From a virus, in IMG/VR virus record IMGVR_UViG_3300047323_000375, positions 1-56,363 of that record: DNA of 56,363 nucleotides; one strand, written 5' to 3'. Shown piece by piece: positions 41,018-49,900 of the stretch (the first letter of the stretch is position 1; the number at the start of each line of letters is the position of its first letter). The notes beneath the pieces were generated by a model, which saw only the letters and a list, made by a program, of their open reading frames with translations, was not told the DNA's origin and searched no databases. The position numbers and the translations under genes are program-made.

Positions 41018-42092
41018 GCGCGCGACCTCGCGCCTCACCTCCGCACGTAAAGAGCACGCCGAGCGCGCCGGGTTCGACAAGGCCCGCCGGCAAAGTGCCG
41101 TCTCGATCCTCGATCCGAACGAGGTATCGGGCGACTACGACACTAAGCGCGCGCTGCTCACGACGTTGCGCGGCAATATTCACCGGCCGATCACGCTCGA
41201 TGACTTGCGCGCGTTTCAGCGCAACGTGGCGACGCTGCGCAAGCTGCACTCTGAAAAGGTGCCCGGCAAGCGCGTGCTGCAATATCGCGGCGGCATCACC
41301 GCGCAGCATTGCATCGACCTCGCCGCGCCGCCCGACACGCAGCGCGCGAACGATGAGATTCGCATGGCCGTGGTTGCCGCGATTCGCGGCCCGCTCGTGC
41401 ATTTCATCACCAATTCGGGCCCGGATTCGAACGTTGCGCGGCACCACGTACACGTTCAGTTTCAGGACTTTCAGGGCGCGGCCGGCGCCTCGCCCAACGA
41501 CACGAAAAAGATTGGCAAAAAGATCGCGCAAGGCCGGCTCAAATTCGACTGCGATTGCGGCCGGCACACGTTCTGGTATCGCTACATGGCGACCGTCGGC
41601 GAATACGCCTACGGCCGCGACGAAACGGGTTTTCCGAAGATCAGAAACCCAAAGCTGCGCGGCGTGGCGTGCAAGCACGTTCTGCGCGTGATGCACACGG
41701 TTCTGAAAGACGCGAACGTGCATCAAAAGCTCGGCGAGCAAGTGCGCAAGGTGCGCGGCACGTTGGACGTTGCGGACCTCAAAACCGAGCGCACCAAGGC
41801 CGCCGATATCAAGAAACAGGCCGCCGCGCAGGCCGCCAAGCGCAAGTCACAGACGAACCTCAAAACGTCGGCGACCAAGGCCGATGAGAGCGCGCGGCGC
41901 AAGGCCAAAACCGCGATGCAGAGCAAGGCCGCCGCCAAGGCCGCGCCGCCGCCGGCGGAATCGCCGCGCGCGAAAGCCAAGCGCTTGCGCGAGGATGAGG
42001 CGCGGCTTAACGCCCTGCTTGCCTCGGGCGTGCTGGATCGCGCCATGTTCACCGCCGGTATGAAAAACATCGAGGCACAACGCAATGCTTAA
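40983..42092 (+). CDS. SWIM-type zinc-finger protein
   Basis: 369 residues, overlapping the previous gene by 35 bases. Residues 189-236 form a SWIM-like zinc finger: FDCDCGRHTFWYRY (Cys190, Cys192) and GVACKHVLRVM (Cys230, His232), the CxC...CxH ligand order. The N-terminal half contains HFITNSGPDSNVARHHVHVQ. Residues 255-330 are a lysine/alanine-rich, probably DNA-contacting tail, and the end is a coiled coil. In a structural block it may be a DNA-binding virion protein. That role is inferred. Confidence 0.6.
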   Translation: MQKRALTNHLIERATSRLTSARKEHAERAGFDKARRQSAVSILDPNEVSGDYDTKRALLTTLRGNIHRPITLDDLRAFQRNVATLRKLHSEKVPGKRVLQYRGGITAQHCIDLAAPPDTQRANDEIRMAVVAAIRGPLVHFITNSGPDSNVARHHVHVQFQDFQGAAGASPNDTKKIGKKIAQGRLKFDCDCGRHTFWYRYMATVGEYAYGRDETGFPKIRNPKLRGVACKHVLRVMHTVLKDANVHQKLGEQVRKVRGTLDVADLKTERTKAADIKKQAAAQAAKRKSQTNLKTSATKADESARRKAKTAMQSKAAAKAAPPPAESPRAKAKRLREDEARLNALLASGVLDRAMFTAGMKNIEAQRNA

Positions 42093-42588
42093 CAACGTAT
42101 CGATCAAGATCGCGCAGGCCGCGCGCACCGTGGCGCTCAAGCACCCGAATTCGATGGACTGCGCGATCTATCGCAAGGTGCTCACGCGGCGCAACGAGGA
42201 CAACGAGACGCTCGGCGGCCTGCAAACGCTCGGCGGCCTCGGCGTGCTCACGCCCGAGGATGAGGCCGAATACGAGTATGTCGAAGTCGGCGAGGCGCGC
42301 ATGTACGTCACCAACCCGTTTCAGGGCCCGGTGGATATGACCGACCGCAACGACTCGATGGCGCCGGGCACAGAGATGAGCGAGGCGCTCATCGAGCCTA
42401 CGCAAGTGCCCGAGTTCCCGATCAAGAAATACGACCTATGCGCGGCGTTTCCGGGCGGCGGCGTGGTGGTTGTGTGGGAGATTGTTTCCATGCCGACAAT
42501 GACCGGCATCTATCCCTACGTGACGAAATACGTGATCGCACCGCGCGATGACCTCAACGGCCTCGCGCCGTGGAATGAGCAGGCTTAG
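42085..42588 (+). CDS. hypothetical protein, end of the structural block
   Basis: 167 residues, overlapping the SWIM gene by eight bases. It contains a beta-rich region (LCAAFPGGGVVVVWEIVSMP). The N-terminal third is helical. Its stop codon (TAG 42586-42588) overlaps the TAA of the convergent minus-strand gene. Function unknown. Confidence 0.5.
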   Translation: MLNNVSIKIAQAARTVALKHPNSMDCAIYRKVLTRRNEDNETLGGLQTLGGLGVLTPEDEAEYEYVEVGEARMYVTNPFQGPVDMTDRNDSMAPGTEMSEALIEPTQVPEFPIKKYDLCAAFPGGGVVVVWEIVSMPTMTGIYPYVTKYVIAPRDDLNGLAPWNEQA

Positions 42589-42902
42589 ACAATCCCGGCG
42601 AGCGGATCGCGAATGAAGTAGATCGCGCCGCTTGCCAACGGGCTTTTTCGGACCTTCGTATCGCGGTATGCCGGCGGCACGAGGCCCATATCGAATGCGG
42701 GCGGCACGATCATGAGCCCGTCTTTCTCCAAGTCGAATCCCTTGGACTTGGCAAACAGGTTGAATGCCTGCTGCCATTGCTGATCGATCGTTTTGAGGTG
42801 CGCGAGCGTGGCGCGCAACGACTCGAGGGTGATCGGTGCGCTCTGCGCGGCGGTGCGGTTGGTTGCCGTGGCGCCAGCAAATTTCGGATAGATCGGTTTC
42901 AT
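42585..42902 (-). CDS. hypothetical phage protein
   Basis: 105 residues, ATGA-coupled, last gene of a minus-strand operon. Helical first half (TLESLRATLAHLKTIDQQWQ) and a beta-rich second half (GLMIVPPAFDMGLVPPAYRD). No terminator was seen; the gene ends on the opposing stop codon. Not recognised. Confidence 0.6.
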   Translation of the reverse strand: MKPIYPKFAGATATNRTAAQSAPITLESLRATLAHLKTIDQQWQQAFNLFAKSKGFDLEKDGLMIVPPAFDMGLVPPAYRDTKVRKSPLASGAIYFIRDPLAGIV

Positions 42903-43201
42903 CGGCCGCCTCGCGTGGTTTTTTCGATGCGCGCACGCTTGGCCGTGGGCTTACGCTCAGGCGGCACGTAGGGCGGCATTCCGTCGGACGTGGCGCACGT
43001 TATGAGCGCCTCATTGAGCGCATCGGCGACCGCGCCGCGCGCCTTTTTACCGCGCGTGAGCCACTCGAGCGCGTGCGCCGCCTCGGGACTGATCCACGCC
43101 GTCACCCGCACCTCGCCGCGCTTGCGCTTCTCATCGTCCGAGCGCTTGCGGCGCTCGGCGAGCGTTTGCGGCACCTCACCGTACATCGGTGTTTTGACCA
43201 T
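42899..43201 (-). CDS. ribbon-helix-helix-like small protein
   Basis: 100 residues, AAGGA five bases before the ATG. VRVTAWISPEAAHALEWLTR followed by GKKARGAVADALNEALIT matches a ribbon-helix-helix core; the flanks are lysine/arginine-rich. Probably a DNA-binding regulator. Target unknown. Confidence 0.6.
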   Translation of the reverse strand: MVKTPMYGEVPQTLAERRKRSDDEKRKRGEVRVTAWISPEAAHALEWLTRGKKARGAVADALNEALITCATSDGMPPYVPPERKPTAKRARIEKTTRGGR

Positions 43202-43202
43202 G

Positions 43203-43571
43203 CTATTCCTTCACTGGCGTTAGATCGGACTCTTTGAACTCGCACGCCTCATACACGACGTTCGCCACAACGCGCTGCTTGTGATCGTAGTACCCGACGT
43301 AAGCGAGGTATCCGGCCGGCGTGCGAACGCGCTGGCCCGGTTGAAACTTGCCCTCTACCTCGCCCATTGTCGGCAATGCGGCATCGGCCGGCTTGAAGCG
43401 TTTTCCGAACATGGTATGCCCGACCCGAAAGCGCGCGCTGCGCACCTCGAGCGTGAGGCGCTCGAGCGTATCGAGAAGCTCGGGCAACTGCTCGGGGCTC
43501 GCACCGTCCAACATGCCCGAGAGTTCCTTCAGGATGGCCGCGTAGTGCGCTTGCATGGCTTTAGATTCCAT
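43203..43571 (-). CDS. hypothetical phage protein
   Basis: 122 residues. The N-terminus is a helix (AHYAAILKELSGMLDGASPE, ELLDTLERLTLEVRSARFRV). The second half is a small beta barrel-like region (FQPGQRVRTPAGYLAYVGYY, VVANVVYEACEFKESDLTPV), similar in style to short SH3-like phage domains. ATG 43571 overlaps the previous gene by 11 bases; ATG 43556, after its stop, is an alternative. Confidence 0.55.
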   Translation of the reverse strand: MESKAMQAHYAAILKELSGMLDGASPEQLPELLDTLERLTLEVRSARFRVGHTMFGKRFKPADAALPTMGEVEGKFQPGQRVRTPAGYLAYVGYYDHKQRVVANVVYEACEFKESDLTPVKE

Positions 43572-43902
43572 CGTCGCGATCATCGGGGTACATGCCGCCG
43601 GAAACCGGATCGTCCTCGCCCGGCAAGTGGTTGAACGTGTTGCCGGCGCGGCGAATGTGCGTGCCCTCATCGAGTTCCGGCCAAACCGCGCGGGCCTGTT
43701 CCTCAGTGTCGAACGAGTCGATGAACGTCTTGCGGGCCTGCCCGGCGAGCACGCTGCTTTGCTCGTATTCACCCCAACCGTACACGACGTAGGGGCGGAT
43801 ATCGCCGCCCTTGTTCTCGAGCGTGAAACCGTCCGTGTGACGGCCCGATGCGCGAGCGCGTGCGGCCGTTGCTTGCGCCTTTTCGAATTCCTCTTTCGTC
43901 AT
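43561..43902 (-). CDS. hypothetical phage protein
   Basis: 113 residues; GAGGCTTGAA before the ATG. KGGDIRPYVVYGWGEYEQSS and FIDSFDTEEQARAVWPELDE suggest a small alpha/beta domain; the end is acidic. Not recognised. Confidence 0.55.
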   Translation of the reverse strand: MTKEEFEKAQATAARARASGRHTDGFTLENKGGDIRPYVVYGWGEYEQSSVLAGQARKTFIDSFDTEEQARAVWPELDEGTHIRRAGNTFNHLPGEDDPVSGGMYPDDRDDGI

Positions 43903-44240
43903 TTCAAGCCTCCAATTTTGGCCGCCGCGCGCACGATGGCGCGGCGCGTTGCGGATTGCAGTGATGCTCCATTGTCGGCCGCCGGTTCGGTGACAAGCAT
44001 TCGCCGATACACATAGCCACGTACTTCTACGCCCGCCGTCCCGCCCGTTGGTTCCTGTCGATGAACGTCGATATCGAGCCCGAGGCTCACCGCCAGTCGC
44101 AGGGCGTCACCGTCATCCTCGAGCGGGTTGAAAATGTGGTACGTGACCGCGATGCGCGGTGCAAGATCGGGCTCCGAGGACCATACAAGCTCGATTCCTG
44201 CCGCGCGCGCGGCGGCGGCCGTCAATTCCTTGTCCGTCAC
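43899..44240 (-). CDS. DUF2591-like protein, stand-alone copy
   Basis: 113 residues from a GTG overlapping the preceding TGA, with GGGGAA upstream. TDKELTAAAARAAGIELVWS and FNPLEDDGDALRLAVSLGLD, ending with SLQSATRRAIVRAAAKIG, follow the DUF2591 layout of phage proteins. It is a diverged tandem duplicate of the C-terminal half of the gene upstream (SDKELTAAAARAIGLAVDWA). Confidence 0.6.
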   Translation of the reverse strand: MTDKELTAAAARAAGIELVWSSEPDLAPRIAVTYHIFNPLEDDGDALRLAVSLGLDIDVHRQEPTGGTAGVEVRGYVYRRMLVTEPAADNGASLQSATRRAIVRAAAKIGGLK

Positions 44241-44959
44241 TTCCCCTCTCCTTTGGGTTCAACATCGGCGGCGGCGAGCGTGATCGCGCGACGCAATGCG
44301 GCGCACTTGTCGCCATTTTCGACTTGCGCGCGCCGGTAATAACGCGCCGGCGCGGCGGCCTCGAGCGTGTTGTCTGTAACCCACGCCCAACGGATATTGA
44401 GCGCGACCATGACCCGGAATGCCGTCTCATCGCTCAGTAGCGGCATGAACCCGCGCGCCTGCTTGAACGGCTCTCGCGTCTCGCGAATCCAGTAAGCGTC
44501 TTGCGCCCAATCGACGGCCAAGCCAATCGCGCGCGCGGCGGCGGCCGTTAGCTCTTTGTCGGACATTGCGGCCAACTTGCGCCCGGCGCGAGCACCGTTC
44601 GAAACTTCGGCTCCATCTTTGGCGGGCGCGGCGCTTTCACGCTCGCCCTGCTCGCGGCTTTCGCTGTCGCCTGCATCGTTTTGTGGCGCTTCACTATCGA
44701 TAGTGCGTTGTGTTTCGTCGTCAATCATCAATCCCCGTTTTTTGAGTAGTTCGCGATAGTCGTCGCGGCGCATTTTCCATTCGGCAATCCAACGCTCGAG
44801 CGGCAAGTCATTCAGATACATCGTGTAGATGCTGTCCGAATACCATTTGTGCGCCTCGCCTTCGGCGAAGTAGAAATACCCATTCCCACGAACGAGAATC
44901 TCCTTTCCGCCTGCCTTTTTGATGGCCGCGTTCACGGCCCTGAGTGTGAGGTGAGCCAT
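44237..44959 (-). CDS. two-domain protein with DUF2591-like C-terminus
   Basis: 240 residues. Residues 1-75 are a separate small domain (LTLRAVNAAIKKAGGKEILV, FYFAEGEAHKWYSDSIYTMY). A Ser/Glu-rich linker of about 50 residues follows, then a DUF2591-like domain from about 130 (SDKELTAAAARAIGLAVDWA, FRVMVALNIRWAWVTDN). The internal Met in AAMSDKEL marks a likely fusion point. Confidence 0.6.
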   Translation of the reverse strand: MAHLTLRAVNAAIKKAGGKEILVRGNGYFYFAEGEAHKWYSDSIYTMYLNDLPLERWIAEWKMRRDDYRELLKKRGLMIDDETQRTIDSEAPQNDAGDSESREQGERESAAPAKDGAEVSNGARAGRKLAAMSDKELTAAAARAIGLAVDWAQDAYWIRETREPFKQARGFMPLLSDETAFRVMVALNIRWAWVTDNTLEAAAPARYYRRAQVENGDKCAALRRAITLAAADVEPKGEGK

Positions 44960-44961
44960 GA

Positions 44962-45510
44962 TTAGGCAAGCCCAAAGTTCTCGGCGCACACCGGGCCGAT
45001 ATTGTTGGCGATGCTCACCGGATCGGTGAGTTCCCGGCCGCAGCAAGAGCAACGGCCCGTTTGCTGGCCGTATGCCTCGGCGGCCTTTTTCGGATCGGCG
45101 CACACCGCGATCACGGCGGCCTTTTGCTCGGCCGTGGTTTCGCGCACCGGATAGAACTTCTCATCGGTGATCTTGCCGAGGTACGTCTCGCCCTCTTTCA
45201 CGTAGACCGAGCCCGCGTTGCGGCCCGAGTTCTGATGCGAGAACAGAAAATCGCCGAGGCGCATCTTCGGCTTTTTCAGGCCGTTGCCGACGGCCGTGCG
45301 GAACGCGAGGGAGATGCGCGCCATGCCGGCGGTATCAAGCTGCGCGTTCTCGCGCGGCGGCTCCGAGATGATGCGGTTGACGGCCGCGATCATGTTGTCG
45401 GTGAGCGTGCCCGTCGTGCGCAGACGTGCATCCATATCGCGCGCGAATGTGTTGATAGCCGCGTTGCGCACGATCCACTTAATCTCGGGGCTGTTCGACT
45501 TCAGTTGCAT
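44962..45510 (-). CDS. DUF6011-like zinc-ribbon protein
   Basis: 183 residues; GGGAGA six bases before the ATG, 27 bases from promoter copy 3. It ends with RCSCCGRELTDPVSIANNIG, PVCAENFGLA, the Cys-rich C-terminal zinc site of DUF6011, preceded by a helical domain of about 130 residues (IVRNAAINTFARDMDARLRT). The family occurs in phages and mobile elements with unknown function. Confidence 0.65.
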   Translation of the reverse strand: MQLKSNSPEIKWIVRNAAINTFARDMDARLRTTGTLTDNMIAAVNRIISEPPRENAQLDTAGMARISLAFRTAVGNGLKKPKMRLGDFLFSHQNSGRNAGSVYVKEGETYLGKITDEKFYPVRETTAEQKAAVIAVCADPKKAAEAYGQQTGRCSCCGRELTDPVSIANNIGPVCAENFGLA

Positions 45511-45536
45511 GGCGCATCTCCCTGTCCGTTTCCGAT

Positions 45537-45565
45537 AATGTATGCGCTCACGTTTTAGAATGCAA
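45537..45565 (-). promoter_or_regulatory. conserved minus-strand promoter, copy 3
   Basis: TTGCAT (45560-45565), 17 bases, TACATT (45537-45542). The CGTGAGCGCATACATT part is identical to copies 1 and 4. Drives the seven genes 45510 to 42585. A further GTGAGCGC lies ten bases upstream of the -35 (45573-45580). Confidence 0.75.
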
Positions 45566-45607
45566 GCAAAATGTGAGCGCAGACGCACACGCCCGCGCGG
45601 CTGTCGA

Positions 45608-45844
45608 TCACTCCCAGTCTTTCATCATTTGCTCGGCGTGCTCGAGCGCATCGGCCCACGTCCGAATGTCCGCGAAGGGCCACGTCCGCTGTTGGAAGTC
45701 GCCCGTCGTCTCGCCGTTGTAGCCTTGCGCGAAGAAGAACGTGCGTTTTTTTGAGTCGCGAATAATCTTGACCCAAAAGCGGCGCCCGCGAACATAGTCC
45801 GTCGTCTGGTATCCGCTCGTGGTGCGTTCAGGCCGCTTTGCCAT
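45608..45844 (-). CDS. hypothetical phage protein
   Basis: 78 residues, AAGGGG before the ATG. Arg/aromatic-rich beta region (RGRRFWVKIIRDSKKRTFFF, AQGYNGETTGDFQQRTWPFA) and a C-terminal helix (TWADALEHAEQMMKDW). Not recognised. Confidence 0.6.
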   Translation of the reverse strand: MAKRPERTTSGYQTTDYVRGRRFWVKIIRDSKKRTFFFAQGYNGETTGDFQQRTWPFADIRTWADALEHAEQMMKDWE

Positions 45845-45885
45845 GCCTATCCCCTTGGTTGCCCGGCTCGCGCCGGGCGTGCGGC

Positions 45886-46653
45886 TTACTCGCCTGCCTG
45901 TTGCGCCGCGCGTTGCGCCGCCTTGCGTGCGTCACGCTCATCTTTCTCGGCGAGGCGCTTGAGGCAACGCTCGCACGTTACTTTCGTGCGATCCGTCGTC
46001 ACGCCCGCACGCGAGCGCAGTGCGCCGCTCGCCGAGCCTGCGCACAGTGGCGCGTTTTTCACGCCGTACATGAACGCGGAAAAGTGGACGGGCGCAACCT
46101 TGTTCTCCGCGCGCTCGTGCGCCGGAATCTCGCGCATTTCCGACGGTTTCCACGTCGCCACAATCTTTTTCATGTACTCGATGTTCTCGAGCGATTGCGC
46201 GATGCGCGCCTCGAGGTATTTCGCCATATCGGCGGCGATATCGGCTTGAATCTCGGCAACCGTTTCGCTCGGGCGGTAGAACGTCCGCACGCGCTTGCCG
46301 CGCCAATCCTGCACTTCCGGCTTGCCGCTCTCGCCGATCACCACGCGCACCGACTCGACTTTCATGCGCACATCGCCCGAGCGCGTGTGCTCGCGCTCGA
46401 TGCGCTTCTGGAAGCCGTCTTTGTCAATCGGCGCGGCCATGTCCATGCGCGCGCCCTCGATGAAAGCGTGCGCCGCGCGAATGCCGCCCTCGATCAGATC
46501 GCACGAGACTTGGATCGGACGCCCGCCGCTGCCGTAGCACGCACCCTCTTGCCAACCGTGCGCGAGCGTGAAGCCGTGTTTCGCGATGGTTTGACCCGAA
46601 ACCTTGTGCTCCTTACCGCAAATCTGGCAATTGCCGTAGTGCGTTGCTGCCAT
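45886..46653 (-). CDS. zinc-finger hypothetical protein
   Basis: 255 residues; GGGGAA before the ATG and promoter copy 4 33 bases upstream. An N-terminal Cys pair (NCQICGKEHKVSGQ) and a C-terminal one (KVTCERCLKRLAEKDERD) flank a long helical middle. Not recognised; possibly a DNA-binding accessory protein. Confidence 0.6.
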   Translation of the reverse strand: MAATHYGNCQICGKEHKVSGQTIAKHGFTLAHGWQEGACYGSGGRPIQVSCDLIEGGIRAAHAFIEGARMDMAAPIDKDGFQKRIEREHTRSGDVRMKVESVRVVIGESGKPEVQDWRGKRVRTFYRPSETVAEIQADIAADMAKYLEARIAQSLENIEYMKKIVATWKPSEMREIPAHERAENKVAPVHFSAFMYGVKNAPLCAGSASGALRSRAGVTTDRTKVTCERCLKRLAEKDERDARKAAQRAAQQAGE

Positions 46654-46685
46654 GTTCGTGTTCCCCGGTGCGTTGATTTAGCCAT

Positions 46686-46714
46686 AATGTATGCGCTCAC
46701 GTTTTGAAGTGCAA
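46686..46714 (-). promoter_or_regulatory. conserved minus-strand promoter, copy 4
   Basis: TTGCAC (46709-46714), 17 bases, TACATT (46686-46691), with the same core as copies 1-3. Drives 46653 to 45608. Confidence 0.75.
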
Positions 46715-46758
46715 GCAATTTTTTATGTGGCATCAACGCCGGGCCCTGTCCTCGACTG

Positions 46759-46872
46759 CTAGAACAGTTGGAATCGGTCGGCGAGCAAGTACGCAATTCC
46801 CGCGATGATGGGCACTGCTAGGCACGCCCATTCGAATGTGGTGACTTTGCGCCGTTCGTCCGTTGCGGCCAT
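46759..46872 (-). CDS. 37-residue membrane mini-protein
   Basis: A strong Shine-Dalgarno (GGGGAG) five bases before the ATG supports translation. TTFEWACLAVPIIAGIAYLL is a single membrane helix, with a short charged head (AATDERRKV) and a tail ending ADRFQLF. It lies upstream of promoter copy 4, so it is expressed separately. Function unknown. Confidence 0.55.
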   Translation of the reverse strand: MAATDERRKVTTFEWACLAVPIIAGIAYLLADRFQLF

Positions 46873-46915
46873 GTTGCTCCCCTTCTATCAAATGAGAAGC
46901 GCCCATATTGAAGCT

Positions 46916-49900
46916 ATGTCGATCAGGAAAATGTGCGCCGACGATCAGACTTGGCACAGTGACAATGGACGCATGGACCCATACGCACATATCGACCAAG
47001 GCGCGCACACCGGCGCATTCGGCCACAACTCGCGGGAGCACCCGACGCTCGCGCAGATTCAGGCCGGCAACTACAAAAAGGGCCGCGCAGTCGTGGCCGG
47101 CATGAAAGTCGTGATCGAGAACCCGCGCGGCTCGCTTCGCGGTTGGACTGCGCCCGACGGCACGCGCGGCGAGAGCCTACAGAAATTCCACTACGGCTAT
47201 TTCGAGGGCGTGCCCGGCGCCGATGGCGACGAACTCGATATGTACGTTGGGCCGTGGCCGGAATCGGATCGCGTTTTCGTAGTCAACCAGTACATCAACG
47301 GCGCGTGGGACGAGCATAAGGTGATGCTCGGCTTTCCCGACCAACGCACCGCCGAAGCCGGCTATATCAGCAACTTTCAAGAGGGTTGGGACGGCCTCGA
47401 AAGCTGCGTTGGCTGTTCGGTTGCGCAATTCAAGTGGTGGATCGCAAACGGCGACACAACCAAGCCTTTCACCGCAGAAAATCTACCTGTTGAGGAAAAG
47501 AAGATGGACAAGGTTCTATGGGACTCGGCGAATAGCCCTGTCGGCACGACGCTCGCTCACGTTCTCTACGCGGTGCGCGCGCACGACGGTAGCGAGGGGC
47601 TCATTTTCGACGCCGTGACCGTGGCCGAAATCCTCGCGGACGCCGACGAGGTGCTCACCTTCGATGCGCTCGTGGTGCCGTTCGCTCGCCTCGAGCAGCG
47701 CATGGCGATTCTGCGCAAGGTGATGGATCGCGCCGTTGAGGGCCTCACGACCGTTGCGATGCAAGTCACCGACCCATTCAAGGCCAAGGGCACCACGCAG
47801 GTAGCGTGCGTGTTCGAACTGTCCGACGGTCAAACGCTGTCCATCTTTTTCCACAACCCCGACGTGACGCCCGCGAAGATCATGCCGGGCGATGACCTCG
47901 TTTCGTGGAAATGGATGCTCAACAAAAAGGACATCACCATCGTGGTTGCGCCCGAGCGCGGCCGTGACCTCGATGTGCGCCTCGTTGCGCGCCGCGTAAT
48001 GGCGCTCGCCGCCAAGAACTCGGCACGCTTCGCGAGCACCAACGCCAAGCGCGCCGCGACGTTGGAAAACATCGCGAAGCTCGAGACGGAATTCAACGAG
48101 AAAACCGTCGTGCTCAACGGCCTGATCCGCGATATCGAGGAAGCCGAGTTCGAACTCGAGCAACGCACCCTCGCGCCGCGCGCGACGCTCGCCGAGCCGC
48201 CGGCGCCTGTCGTGGAGCCCGAGAAAACCGAAGCGCAGGCCGCTATCGACGCGCAAGACAACGACACGCTGGACAAGATTCAGGCGCGTCTCGATGCGCA
48301 GATTGACGCGCTTGACCTCGAGGACTTGCGCCGCCTCGCGAGCTACGATCCGACGTTCGTTAAGAAGGGCGACACCCTGCCCGATTACGACTTGCGCGAC
48401 GAACTCAAGCAAGGGCACCCCGACGACATTCAGGCCGGGCTCAACCTGCTCGCGGCGTACAAAGAAAGCCTGCCCGCGCCGCAACCGGAATTGCCGCTCG
48501 AGGCGCCGGCCGCCGGCGGCAAGCCCGACCTCACCTATCGCCAACTCGATGACCTTTTCACGGCGTTCTATCCCGAGACGCCCGCCGGCGAGCAGGCATG
48601 GAATGAGATGGCCGCGCACACCGACGGCACCGGCAAGGTTCTGAACGGCCAAGTGGACGGCACGATTGCGCAATTGCGCGCCGCCGGCTACACCGTAGAG
48701 CCGGGCGCCGCGCCCGCGCAGAGCATCGATGACGTGCTGGCGGAACTCGACAACGAGCCCGCGCTCGCCGCGCCGGCCGCCGAGCCCGCGCCGGCCGCCG
48801 CCGCACCCTCTATCGATAGCCTGCCCGGCGCCGTGACCGACGATATGCCGTTCTCGGACGTTGAGGACGCCGCGCATTGGCTCGTGATGAACGCGCCGCG
48901 CCCGCTCTACGGTGACACGGTGAACGTCAACGGCCCGATGCTCGAGGGCCGTCACTGGGCCCTGATCGACCTGACGGACTCGATGGCCGCGAGCACCATC
49001 GAGATGAACCGCCAGAACGGCGCCAAGGCCGTGCTCTACGCGACGAGCGACGAGCAACTCGGCATGGCGCTGCAACTCGCCGGCGAATATCAGGCCACAT
49101 ACCTCGAAATGGACGCGCTCGAATTGAGCGAGAGCATCGGCGCCCTGTCCGCGAAGCTCAACGATATGACCTATGGCGAACTGCGCGCGCTCAAGGCGAA
49201 GGGCATTCCGGAGGGCGCGATGTTCAACAAGCCGCGCGTGGCGCCGGAAGAAAAGCCCGCACCGAGCACGAAGTATCTGGAATCGAGCGGCTTTAAGAAC
49301 GTCTCGGGCAACGTATGGGTTTCGACGGTGCAACGCGCGGGCGGCGATTCGATGCACATCAACGTGAACGTGACCGCCGACGGCTATTTCGTGCGCAAGT
49401 CGATCACCTCGCCGGGCATCACCGGTGCGAGCGCCGATATCGGCCAATTCGATAACGAAGTGGACGCGAACGCTGTCGCGCAAGCGGAATTCAGGCAATT
49501 CATCGACAACGCGCCGGCCGCGACGCAATACGCCGGCGCGGACGTGCTCGAGGCGAACGGCTTCAAGCACGCGGCCGATAACGTCTGGACGCGCTCGCAA
49601 GAGGGCATCGGCAGTCGCCTCGCGCTGAGTGCGTTCATTCAGACCGACGGCCAATTCTCGCTGCGCGCGGCCGTCATTACGCCGCTCGATTCTGGCTCGC
49701 TCGAGGACATTGGCACCTACGCGACGCCCGGTGAACTCGTGGACGCGGCGAACGAGGCGATTGAGAAGTTTCTGAGCCCGGCCGCCGCCGAGCCCGAGGC
49801 GAGCGCCGTGGAGCCCGAGGCCGACGATGAGCCGCACAAGTCCGAACTCGTGTTCGATGCGCTCGTGGATGAATTCGGTTGGACGCGCACGGACAATGGT

